The notes beneath the pieces were generated by a model. That model saw only the letters and a program-made list of their open reading frames with translations. It had not been told where the DNA came from and searched no databases. Both the position numbers and the translations under genes were made by a program. From Craspedostauros australis (lineage: Eukaryota > Bacillariophyta > Bacillariophyceae > Mastogloiales > Achnanthaceae), in NCBI GenBank assembly GCA_026770025.1, contig JAMXDE010000005.1, positions 3,410,001 to 3,474,000 on the forward strand: DNA of 64,000 nucleotides, in the 5' to 3' direction. The number at the start of each line of letters is the position of its first letter. The first letter of the stretch is position 1. This document shows, one piece after another, positions 9,490 to 18,793 of the stretch.

Positions 9490-12400
9490 ATGCCTCTCTC
9501 CACCACCACCAAGGCCCTCTCCAAGGATGCTAACCCCTCCCCCAGTAAGAAACCCCGTTCTGCTCGCCTTGCATCTGCTCCTCCTGCCGACTCCAAGGGA
9601 AACTTGCTGCCTACTGTCGAGCAACTGTTGCCTGACAAGCCGTCCGCTGCGTTGAGGAAGCCGATCACCATCACGCGAGTGATCGATGTGAAGCCGATGC
9701 ATGCAGCGGATGGCATCCTCGTCCCGAACGGTACGCATGCGCACGCTCGCGAGCTGCATGTGTTCGTCCACATCCTTGACAAGGGAGGCGTCTTCGACGA
9801 CTCCCACGTCGAGGTGCGTTCGGAGGGACGAGGTGTCGGCGATGGGACTTCGGTGAGCGTTATCGTGAACGCGCCACCCCTGCCTGCCGCAGCTGACATT
9901 GCACCACCTGTCAAGCCAACTCCACCAGTGAGGCTTCCCCGGCGCTGCAACACTGTAGTTGCCGGGGGGTACGCAGATACCTCAAACGACAGTGACAGCA
10001 CGTATGTTGACGAAAAGGAGGAACAGACACGCGCCGGCAGGGGCAGGAAGGGTGGGAAATTCAGGCATGATCCAGAGGAGGAGAGCTGGAGGCGTGATGC
10101 TATCATTCGTGTGATGGCGGTGCTTGGGTCTAAGCTAGATCCAAAACTGTTGCGGCTCATGCCAAACAAAGGGTTCGTTCTCACAGGCAGGCACGATCGG
10201 ACCATCTGGAGCAACATCAAACAGATGTGGAGTGTCCTATCGTCTGCACTTTGGACTGTCCTGCTCCCAGAGGAGGACGTGCCAACTCGTCAGATGGAAC
10301 AGGTGGTTGCATACGTGCGCGGGAACGTGGAGCTTCCTCCTGCAATGTTGGCGCCCAATCTGTACACCCTGGGTTTGCTCGGAGAAACTACGTCGTCTGT
10401 CACGGTGAGAGCTGCCTTGGCCATGTCCGCGCCCCACACACTGTGTACTGCTGTCTTGGGCAAGCAGGCACATGGACTATCGGAGGAACAGAAGGCGCGC
10501 ATGCTTCCCAAACGCGACACGATCACACGCAGTCAGACAGACACCTTGCGACGCTACTACGACATGATGAGCCACGGTGAAAGCATTCCACTACGAGTTC
10601 TTCAGTACCGTGTGAGTGCCTGCAATCTCTCTGGCGTGGTGTCCTTCCTCATGACAACAACAACATACAAGGCAGGGTTAAGTCACACGGTACAGTATGG
10701 TGGAGTTGCATTTGAAAATGTCCCAGTGTTCGATCGAGGTGGCACGACCATCCAAGAATTATTCGGCATGTACTCGTCCACAACTAACAACCCAGTAGGA
10801 AGGCCTGCGTTCGCTACAATGACCAACCTCCTCACACGCAAAAGCAAGATCAAGACAGGGCTTTCTTCCTTTGAGAGCTATTTCTGGATGGCCACGGAGA
10901 AACTGAAACAGGCAATTTCGCGCCTAGTCGACCTGCTGAAGGCTAAGTATGAAGTGGGGGGCGAGGAGAAAAACGATGCCAATGACAAGACCCACCATGA
11001 CAACAATGAGCCAGATGACGTCATCTCACCACATGTGCGCACAGCAGAGTCCCTCTCGCATGCGCTCGAACTGCTTGTTGTGTTCGTCAAATGGGAATTC
11101 ACCGCGTCGCACATGCAGCATGAGTGTGACGACCCCATGCATTCGGCTGCGTTCGCACTCATCACAGGAAAGGAGAAGAAGAAGGCAACAACCACATCAA
11201 CCAATCAACGCAAGCCACGCACCAACAAGCACAAGCGCAAGAAGAACACCACCATCACAAACAACATTCCAATCATCACAAATGACATTCCTGTGGTCAC
11301 AACAAACGAACAACCGCGTAAAGTATGCAACCGTTGTGGCGCAGCAATGCGATTTGTGAATGATCGTTTTGTCCCATTCGTCGAAATGCTTAAGGACAAC
11401 GAACTCGCAGAACACAAGGACGAGTTGCAATCAATGCTTGTGGCAGCGCCGGGATTCGCTGATGAAATCATTAATTACATGGCTCACAAAGTGCGTGCCA
11501 AAGTTCAATTCGGACAAATCGCTTTTTATCAATCCCAGCTCAACGAAAAGCCTGAAAGAGCCTATGTGGTACTCGACCATAAGCAAAAAATTCTACCGAC
11601 AGGCCAAAGCGAAGCCCAACAAGAATATTGGGGGAAGAAGGGAATGTCACTGCTTGGGGCGATGGTCATCACGTGTCGCAATGACATTTTTACTTATCGG
11701 TTCATCGACATTGTGGTCGGCGGAAGACCGACACAAGACACACTTCAAGTTGGTGGACTGCTGGAGATAGTGCAAAAAAAGGTCAAAGACATTCACCCAT
11801 CCGTGACTGAAATCATCCTACAGAGCGATAATGCATGTTGCTTTGCCAGTCACGAGCACATCGCGCTCATCACATCGGTACTCAACAAGAACCTTGCGAC
11901 ACGAAAAGCAGCTAAAATCATCGCGTGGATCTACACAGAGGCCCAAACCGGTAAGAGCATGCTGGACACCCACTTCGCGTACATCACTCGTGTACTGCGA
12001 AAATACGTGCAAAGTGGACGCGACATCAAGACCGCCCGCCAACTCTACGAAGCACTGAAAGCCGGTAGCATCGCAGGGACAACAACGGTGCTTGTTAACG
12101 CGTCGTCCCTCCAAGGCAACATCACCACGCTTCCAGGCGCACCAAAAAGACGATTCCGAGCGTCTGGACAACAGGTACGTCAAACTCACGAGGTGAAGTA
12201 TGATGATGACCAGGCACGGTTGGTGGCTGCATCTGGTATCACAGAAGACGTTGTGGTCAAGAGCGCTGAATGGGAAGGGTGGATCATCAACGAGTTGGGC
12301 GTCATCGAGGACAGAACAATCACGTCCGACAAGCTGCCGATAACGTCCGAATCGTTCAGGAAGACGGACAAGACGCGAAAACTCGGGCGCACAGCAGCAG

Positions 12401-13017
12401 AGAGCAAGGCGCTGGCGTTCGGCAAAGCCATCGCAGACGGACAACAACATCTACCATCCGATCACACCACAGCGCTACAAGACCAGACCGCAGAAACAGA
12501 ACATCCACCACTTGCAGTGCCAGGCTGGGCGAGCAAAACAACGCGCAAACCGGCAGAACTACCAGACTACATCGCGGACAAGTTGAAGGGCATCAGTGAA
12601 GCGTCCGCGAAGGACCCAAAAAACAGACCGTCCGAACACGAAGCACATGAGCAGTTGATGGACGACAACAGGACCAAAACCGACTGGTACGTACAACTGC
12701 ACGCAAACCCCATGCGCGTGAAAGCTTCGCTGTCGGCGGCGTACAACGCCAAACAACGCAAGGACAAGAAGGAGGCCTCTCTCATCAAGGCAGAAACCAA
12801 CACCAACACCAACCCAACAGCATCTGCAATCGTGGCGACCCACGATGCGCCAGCTGAAACACAGGAGGAACGAAGAGAGGAGGAGTTGCAGAGAGCAGAA
12901 GAGGAACTTGAGAATCAGATGTGGTGTGATGCTGACACACTGAAGGCCAACACAGAAAGTGAGGCTGTGTTGGATGATGAGACGGAAAATTGTGATGGGC
13001 ATGTACTGCCGCGATAA
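9490..13017 (+). CDS. DDE-type transposase of unclassified family (1,175 aa)
   Basis: The frame is open from 9142, but the ATG at 9490 sits in a good context (CCACCATGCC) after a microsatellite and starts a basic, Ser/Lys-rich N-terminus. The central part is mostly helical in character. A Lys-rich linker precedes a CNRCG zinc-knuckle-like pair (about residue 613). The presumed catalytic core then shows VVLDHKQKILP (first Asp), about 80 residues later LQSDNACCF (second Asp), and then YTEAQTGKSMLDTHFA (Glu). That acidic spacing and the GKSxLDxHF signature fit an RNase H-like transposase. The C-terminus (about 840-1175) is charged and rich in Lys/Glu/Ala. The frame is intact, so the element may be active or recently so. 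I do not recognise the family with confidence; Sola-like is a guess supported by the 4-bp target duplication. Confidence 0.8.
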   Translation: MPLSTTTKALSKDANPSPSKKPRSARLASAPPADSKGNLLPTVEQLLPDKPSAALRKPITITRVIDVKPMHAADGILVPNGTHAHARELHVFVHILDKGGVFDDSHVEVRSEGRGVGDGTSVSVIVNAPPLPAAADIAPPVKPTPPVRLPRRCNTVVAGGYADTSNDSDSTYVDEKEEQTRAGRGRKGGKFRHDPEEESWRRDAIIRVMAVLGSKLDPKLLRLMPNKGFVLTGRHDRTIWSNIKQMWSVLSSALWTVLLPEEDVPTRQMEQVVAYVRGNVELPPAMLAPNLYTLGLLGETTSSVTVRAALAMSAPHTLCTAVLGKQAHGLSEEQKARMLPKRDTITRSQTDTLRRYYDMMSHGESIPLRVLQYRVSACNLSGVVSFLMTTTTYKAGLSHTVQYGGVAFENVPVFDRGGTTIQELFGMYSSTTNNPVGRPAFATMTNLLTRKSKIKTGLSSFESYFWMATEKLKQAISRLVDLLKAKYEVGGEEKNDANDKTHHDNNEPDDVISPHVRTAESLSHALELLVVFVKWEFTASHMQHECDDPMHSAAFALITGKEKKKATTTSTNQRKPRTNKHKRKKNTTITNNIPIITNDIPVVTTNEQPRKVCNRCGAAMRFVNDRFVPFVEMLKDNELAEHKDELQSMLVAAPGFADEIINYMAHKVRAKVQFGQIAFYQSQLNEKPERAYVVLDHKQKILPTGQSEAQQEYWGKKGMSLLGAMVITCRNDIFTYRFIDIVVGGRPTQDTLQVGGLLEIVQKKVKDIHPSVTEIILQSDNACCFASHEHIALITSVLNKNLATRKAAKIIAWIYTEAQTGKSMLDTHFAYITRVLRKYVQSGRDIKTARQLYEALKAGSIAGTTTVLVNASSLQGNITTLPGAPKRRFRASGQQVRQTHEVKYDDDQARLVAASGITEDVVVKSAEWEGWIINELGVIEDRTITSDKLPITSESFRKTDKTRKLGRTAAESKALAFGKAIADGQQHLPSDHTTALQDQTAETEHPPLAVPGWASKTTRKPAELPDYIADKLKGISEASAKDPKNRPSEHEAHEQLMDDNRTKTDWYVQLHANPMRVKASLSAAYNAKQRKDKKEASLIKAETNTNTNPTASAIVATHDAPAETQEERREEELQRAEEELENQMWCDADTLKANTESEAVLDDETENCDGHVLPR

Positions 13018-14670
13018 CACTAGTTGTGGAGTTTTGTGGGTGGCAGACCATGCTACTACAACGAGTCTAGAGGCCATCCAAAAAGCACATCCAATATCTG
13101 CTTGTCATGCCATATCTCAACAACACATCGCTTAAAATTAAATCTAAACATTGCGCTCAGACGCCTGGCTATAGGTTAATCAGAATATCGAAGTTAAATG
13201 AGTATTGAAAATATTTTGGAAGTCATGTTGGTTTGCTGTGTTTTGTGTGGTCGATTCGAAAAAATTGTTGATGCCACAATGTTGCCCTCCAATGAGCACA
13301 CATGATCATCATCATCATCCTTGTATTTCGGCAAACTGAGCATATCATTAGCTCCGCATACCCCCCAGCTATCCGATCCATGAAGCATTGCCCCAGATAC
13401 CTGCATTGCACACCCCAAAGTTTCTCTGCACTGAAAACGAGCAATTTCGAAAACCCATTCGCAATCCGGATGTGGTGCGGATGAGGGTCCATATCTCATC
13501 CATACGACCCTTTCATCCCCTCCACATGCCCCTCGTGCATTCCCACACTCCATGGCGACACGCGGATGCATCCATAATGGGCTGGGCATGCATGCCACTG
13601 ATGGCACACCTCTGTATGGTGATGTCATGGCGCATTTTCATGCGCCTGCCAACAACGACCATTCGCCACATATGCTTGGCCGTGGCCTCTTCCAGACAAC
13701 TTCAGCAGGTCGTACTTCGCCACGCCCACATTCGGCCAATTTCTGACACATCTTGTATGGGCGGCTTGGTGATTGGGTGGCTTGATGATGGTGCCCCTCA
13801 CAGCCAAAGCCACATGATGGGAATCCCCACGATCCACCGCCAAAACTTTTGCCCTCCACGTTTGCCTCCGCGCGGACACCTTCCCGGTCGTCCCCGAGCC
13901 TCAAACTTCGTGGGAGCCTTGGTCCTGCCCTTGTGGATGCGCCTTGCCCCTCCATGGGCGCTGGTATGGGCTGTGTATGGAATACACATGCCACATCCAA
14001 CGAGCCCATTTGGCGTCAAAACATGACGTTTGCGCGGGGGCCTGCCGCGGCCCCAAATCAACCGCTATCGCAACCCCCTCTCGCCCACACACCAAGGGTT
14101 GCATGGCGGAGATAGTGGTGCGCTTGGATTTTGGAATGGCCCGCTGCTCGGTGCGGCGCGGTGGATGCCGTTGGATGGCCATTGTGGAGGTTTTTTGTTT
14201 CGCAACACCATTGTCATGCCGTTGTGTCGTGTTTGGCACTCTCAACCAGTTGCACATACTGGGGGTTGCGGCGGTTACCAATAATTGTACCAAATGCACG
14301 AGGAAAGCACGACACAAAACACTTCGAGAGTACCAACCCCACTCAACCATCCCGTAACGACGAAACACAGAGGACGATGTTTCACATCGTGCTGTGATTG
14401 GTGGTTCATGACGCAACCGCTAGTTTGGTGACGTCGATGACGGATTGGGCAAGCCCATGATGGAATGAATTAAAACGCGCACCCACCGCTTCTCCCAAAA
14501 CTCTACAACTAGTGTTATCGTGGACGGACTGTTGGATCGTCTCATCAACACACCTCAAAAAGAGACTAAACAATTCAAAATGGGAACAGCCTTGCTGAAA
14601 CAAAGAACAGCAAAGGGTTAAATTGGATCGATGTAGTCGTAGCCAACAGGCCGAAACCCGAAAGAGATCG
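13018..14670. other. Non-coding right part of the DNA transposon
   Basis: No convincing gene is seen. Between about 13350 and 14280 the sequence is GC-richer, and long open frames of up to about 210 codons exist on both strands. They are rich in Met, His, Trp and Cys and look like composition artefacts. A second spliced gene or a decayed cargo gene cannot be excluded. Confidence 0.5.
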
Positions 14671-14848
14671 AATAATGCACACATCCATCGGTCCATAAAA
14701 CTTAAAATACGACCATCCTCAGAACTGAAATGGATCAGTATATGTTTTAGATCTACGAGGATTATGAATATGGGCTTAGTTTGGAAATCCGAGGAAAAAA
14801 GGTTGTACTGATGATTGCAAAGTGCAGGTCGACTCACTGATCGGGCTC
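14671..14848 (-). repeat. Right terminal inverted repeat of the DNA transposon
   Basis: It is the inverted partner of 8824-9000. It ends in GGGCTC at 14848 and is followed by the ATAG duplication at 14849-14852. Confidence 0.9.
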
Positions 14849-14852
14849 ATAG

Positions 14853-15648
14853 TGTTCAAAGAGGATGGAAGAGAGCACCACCCTCACTATCACGCTGTGC
14901 ATAATGGGAAGGTTGCAAGGTACTCTCCTCTCTGGAGAGTAGTATTATATGAAGGTCCATCAGGATTAGAATAGCAGAAGCCGCTCTGAACAAACCGCAG
15001 AGCGCACGGACTCATTGTCAACCTCATGGCTGTTGTTTCAGCGGTTCACCGGCATGGGGACTCCGATGCAGCTGAGGCCGGGTTGTTGGTGGAAGAGCAC
15101 GCGGCAGTTCCATGCATGCTTGTGCTCCATTGGGCTGATCTCATCATGCGGCACGTCCTGAATGGGATGTCTCGTCGACAAGAGTGGGCAGACCAAGGAA
15201 GATTACAAGCAAATGACAAAGATGAAACGCCCTCCTCTACTCTGCTCCACTCCAGACATCGACTCAGCAATGACCTGACGGAGCACCAGACCATAGGAAA
15301 CAATCATTTCACAATAAACTATATTAGTGACGTTAATGGATGGCAAGCAACGTCGATACATCTCCGCCTTCACTGTCGTTCCGATGTTTCAGCGCAAGAC
15401 TTCCCTTTTGGTCCGCACCATCCGAACCCCACCGCTTGACCACCTCCCTGACTTCCGTGTGATGAATGGATGCATGGTTGGATGGAGCCATGGATGAATC
15501 CACCGATCGTTGTCATCATTGTGGTTACTACATCGTTACCCTGCCCACAAGCGGTCATAGATGACCAAGAATGAGGCCGGACTTGAAACCTGCGCAAGCA
15601 GAGCGGAGTACTCATTGTCTACTAGTCGAGCACTTGTACTGTACTTGA
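14853..15648. other. Intergenic stretch
   Basis: No gene could be supported. A 137-codon open frame at 15026-15439 on the plus strand has no recognisable features. A small palindrome-rich patch (CTCTCCTCTCTGGAGAG, near 14924-14940) could form a hairpin. Confidence 0.5.
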
Positions 15649-16242
15649 TCAAAATGGTTCGGGCACTTCCGTGACCTGCCCCTTTCGGAGACCGCCCGGC
15701 GGTGCCGCAACCTGGAATCGGCGGCCCTTGTACTCCGCGGTGAAGGTCTGCCCTTCGGCAACGTCCACGGGCGCGGCGATTCGCAGTATGGTGGCTCCCG
15801 GTGCCGGAGCCGGCGCACCGCCGCCCATCGCGCCGCCACCTGCCGGTGCACCCGCGTCGCCGCCGGCCTTCTGGAAGATGAAGAGCTCGCGGAAGGTCAT
15901 GGAGCTCCCGTTGAGCTTGACGGACTGCGACTCGGAGTCGTACTGGAAGCGGAAGTTCCATCCGAGGTCCTCCATGGCGTCGAGGATGGCGCAGATGACG
16001 TCCTCCTCGTTGAACTTCTGGCAGTCATGGTTCATGGGGGCCTGGAAGTGTCCCGAGGGGCCGCCTCCGAACTGCACGCGCGAGGCGCCCGGGTTGTACC
16101 GCACGGTAGCGAGGCGCTGGTTGACGGTGTTCACGATGTGATTCGTCACGGCGCCGCCATGGAAGGAGAACGACTTTTCGTTCGCCACCTTGAATCCGGC
16201 TGGCTTGATTTTGAACGTCTTCTTCAGGATGATGGTCGGCAT
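15649..16242 (-). CDS. Conserved-looking protein of unknown function (197 aa)
   Basis: This is a single-exon gene with strong coding character. Residues 1-130 form a compact alpha/beta-looking domain with HGGAVTNHIVNTVNQ, FGGGPSGHFQAP and EEDVICAILDAMEDLGWNF. A Gly/Ala/Pro linker follows (about 132-150). The C-terminal 40 residues carry AEGQTFTAEYKGRRFQV and PPGGLRKGQ, a Gly-Gln-turn motif of the type repeated in many stramenopile surface or lipid-associated proteins, ending VPEPF. There is no signal peptide or membrane segment, so it is probably cytosolic. The start ATG at 16242 follows a long CA-rich leader made of CAACACAAT units. I do not recognise a named family; function unknown. Confidence 0.85.
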   Translation of the reverse strand: MPTIILKKTFKIKPAGFKVANEKSFSFHGGAVTNHIVNTVNQRLATVRYNPGASRVQFGGGPSGHFQAPMNHDCQKFNEEDVICAILDAMEDLGWNFRFQYDSESQSVKLNGSSMTFRELFIFQKAGGDAGAPAGGGAMGGGAPAPAPGATILRIAAPVDVAEGQTFTAEYKGRRFQVAAPPGGLRKGQVTEVPEPF

Positions 16243-16249
16243 CTTGTCT

Positions 16250-16335
16250 TGAGTGTGTTGATTGTGTTGATTGTGTTGGGTGTGTTGATTGTGTTGAGTG
16301 AGTGAGTGATCGAGTGAGTGATCGAGTGAGGCGTG
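16250..16335 (-). repeat. CA-rich minisatellite in the 5' leader
   Basis: On the plus strand it reads as repeats of GATTGTGTT followed by GAGTGAGTGATC units. It lies directly upstream of the ATG at 16242, so on the mRNA it would be an unstructured, G-poor leader, a common type of 5' UTR. Confidence 0.7.
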
Positions 16336-17533
16336 GATCCTGTTCTTGCCTTGATTGTCTTGGTTGCGTTGACTGCTTTGGTGACTGAGTTGGTGGTTGT
16401 GGTTGTTGTGAGGCTGCGATTGGCAGCGCTGATCTTTTCACTTTTGCCTGCCACGTCCGCCTGCTGCGTGCTCTGTTCGCTGCGTGCTGTTTGCGTGATC
16501 TTCTTGCCCTCTCCATCTGCCACCTCTTGTCTTGTTGGTTGGCCACAGCAAAATTTTGCGTGATCCTTCGCTCATGTCGCCTTTCATTTCCGTTGGGCAA
16601 AAGGAGACTTTGAGTCCCTCTTTCAGTGACCCAAGCGGGACTTCCCAATGACGAACTGGGTCGTGTTACGGGACTGGATAAATGACTTGCCACAATATAG
16701 TACCTTCGTTTCAGGACCACTATGGCGACGAATTTAGATAGTGGAAACGAATCAAGAAGGCTATGGTCGTGAACGTCATCACCGTCATGTTTGCAGCGTT
16801 CGTAGAGCAGGTACATTTTGATTTGCGCGGACGATGGTATTATCATGCTCTAAGTCGCTGTATCTGAGCGATGCTACTGTATTGTCGTGGAGAACAGGGA
16901 CGATGGGACCTACATGTGTCGTGTGCAAACAGAAGCAACATGCATCTCTGTGCTCTCTTCGAAATTGCGATCTATTCTACCATACCAATCAATCTTGTGT
17001 GTTGCATTGTGATGCTATCCTACCATGCTACCAATAGAGAGAAATTATTCTTTGCAATTGCATGCAGTGCCTCCGCATGTCGTTTGTGATTTAGTTTCGA
17101 TGCGCCAGCTGCAAAGTGTCGCCATGTTGCGATGCCGGTGTAGAATGGAGTCCTCGACGCAATGCATCGGTGCGACCTTGAACTGATTTGTTTGGTCGTT
17201 GCGAAGGCTTGATTTCCTCTGATCTTGCAGGCGATCGGTCAACAACATGCATGACAGAGAGATGCAAGCCTGCGACACCCTCTCACAAGAATCCAATCGT
17301 ATTCGTATAGCGTCCTGATTTGTACTGTTCGCTTTGTTCCTTTACCACATGTGTAGCTGCCGTCTGTGCAACTGCCATGCGTGTGATCTGTGACGCTCGT
17401 AAGTATTGGCAAGCTCCGTCACCAACCATTCCGTTTGCACTCTGCACTTCATGACCACTCACGCTCGCATGCAAATCGAAGGAGAATGCAAGGCACCCAT
17501 AGGAACGAAGGAAGCGCATGGCAGAAGAGTGGC
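16336..17533. other. Intergenic stretch
   Basis: This holds the promoter and 5' UTR of the gene ending at 15649 and the 3' flank of the rubredoxin gene. Minus-strand open frames overlapping 16224-16846 are low-complexity (Thr/Ser/Gln-rich) extensions of the leader repeats. No other gene or RNA gene was recognised. Confidence 0.5.
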
Positions 17534-18105
17534 TTAACCGAACCAGCTCTTCTTGACCTCGACCTTTCCAGACGCAGAACCCTTTGGCACCTTCTTGAAA
17601 CGGAACTTGGGCGCGCCGCATGGTGGGCATTTGTAGCTGTCATCATCGAGCTTGGCCCATGCCGCTGGTCCCTTGGTGAAGACATATCCGCAGTCCTGTG
17701 GAATCACGTGACGAGGCAGTATTGGTGTACATGTGCAAGCATGTGCCCGCATCGAGAGTGTGCGCGATTTCGTACGTACGATTGCGAATGGATGCCCATG
17801 AAAAATGGAATTGTGGAGAGACAGCGGTGAGTATCATGCTGTTGCGAAAACGCAAAGCAATGAATGCCGACTGATAGATCGCAACAGAGACAGCGCATAA
17901 TGCGTCAATCCCAAACCACCCGTACCTTGCAGACGTAATCGCCCGGGCTGCCATCGTCCTTCGGCTGTCCCCAGAAGTTCAATGCCGTGGTTGCTCGTGT
18001 CGATGATGTCGCGATCGATGTTGTCGGGACGGTGAATCCCATGACAACATTGCTGATGCAGGCAGCCATCAGGGCAAGCAGGAGAAACGCTGTGGTCGTC
18101 TTCAT
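17534..18105 (-). CDS. Plastid-targeted rubredoxin, no membrane anchor (113 aa, two exons)
   Basis: Exon 1 is 18105-17926 and exon 2 is 17695-17534. The 230-bp intron has GTACGG and CCACAG ends and falls between the two cysteines of the first metal-binding pair, so the spliced sequence YVCKDCGYVF restores CxxC. The second pair is KCPPCGAP, giving the four Cys ligands of a rubredoxin [Fe(SCys)4] centre. Residues 1-23 are a signal peptide (MKTTTAFLLLALMAACIS) ending before FTVPTTS, an ASAF-like plastid presequence; residues 24-40 form the Ser/Thr-rich transit part. Thylakoid rubredoxins of the RBD1 type, needed for photosystem II assembly, carry a C-terminal membrane helix. This protein instead ends KVEVKKSWFG without one, so a soluble stromal electron carrier is more likely. 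It is divergent from UQCC1, 688 bp away. Confidence 0.9.
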
Positions 18106-18793
18106 TTTTGCTGTTTGGTTTGGTTGCGTTGTGATGTGATTTGCCGTGTTTGGAAGTGCTATGACTGAGAAACGAAGCGGTCCGTCACAAATGAGAGCGA
18201 TGGAGGTGCAGATGGGATTGTTGGTGTTATCGAAGCGACTGTCGATGTTGCTGTTGGTGCATTGTCGCAGTGTTGTGGTGATCGTGGAGAATGAATGTTG
18301 TTGTGATGGTCGTACTTGGTGCGTTGGTTGACGTTCGATCAACGATGACACCGTTTCTGATGTCAGAGATGATTCATCTCGGACTCATGCGACTGCTGCC
18401 AAGGAAGAAGAAGGAAAACCGAACCAACGAGTCCCGAACATGGCCAACTCAGCGATGTGATCGTGGATCGTCATGTCGCGACGAATCGTTTCGTGTTTGT
18501 GAAGTGACGAAGACTGAGTTGGCGGTTGCGACAATGATGGAAACGAAATGGTGGAACATGATGGGGAGAGGCGAGAGAAGAGAAGCGACCATGGTGAGCG
18601 CATCGCATCGCATCGCATTGCACCATGTTCAGACACAACAAGGTGGCAGTTGAATCAATGCAGTACAGTGCATCGAGACAAACATACCAATCCTCGCGCT
18701 TGAGTTAAATGGAAGTGAGGGTCAGGGAGAAGAGATATCTGAAGTCAAGGTTCAGCAACAAACGATCGCAAAGTTCAAACGCTCAGCCACACG
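18106..18793. promoter_or_regulatory. Divergent promoter region, rubredoxin / UQCC1
   Basis: This is a 688-bp spacer between two head-to-head start codons (18105 minus, 18794 plus). It is A/G-rich near the UQCC1 side (AGGGAGAAGAG). No clear TATA box was identified and no gene was seen. Confidence 0.5.

Larger units (their letters stand above)
8824..14848 (+). mobile_element. Apparently complete 6.0-kb DNA transposon, 4-bp target duplication
   Basis: The left end (8824-9000) and the reverse complement of the right end (14671-14848) match. The first 42 bases, from GAGCCCGATCAG onward, are identical, and the inner part is more diverged, ending in a shared 22-base block with AAGTTTTATGGACCG. The element is flanked on both sides by ATAG (8820-8823 and 14849-14852). 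One long gene (9490-13017) encodes a DDE-type protein; about 1.65 kb of non-coding DNA follows. A 4-bp duplication excludes hAT (8 bp), MULE (9 bp), Tc1 (TA), CACTA and Harbinger (3 bp); Sola elements are known for 4 bp. Assignment to Sola is a hypothesis. Confidence 0.9.

Noticed and set aside
13388-14026. 212-codon plus-strand open frame in the right arm of the DNA transposon
   Set aside because: Overlapping open frames of similar size exist on the other strand, the composition (Met, His, Trp, Pro) is unlike neighbours, and no domain is visible.
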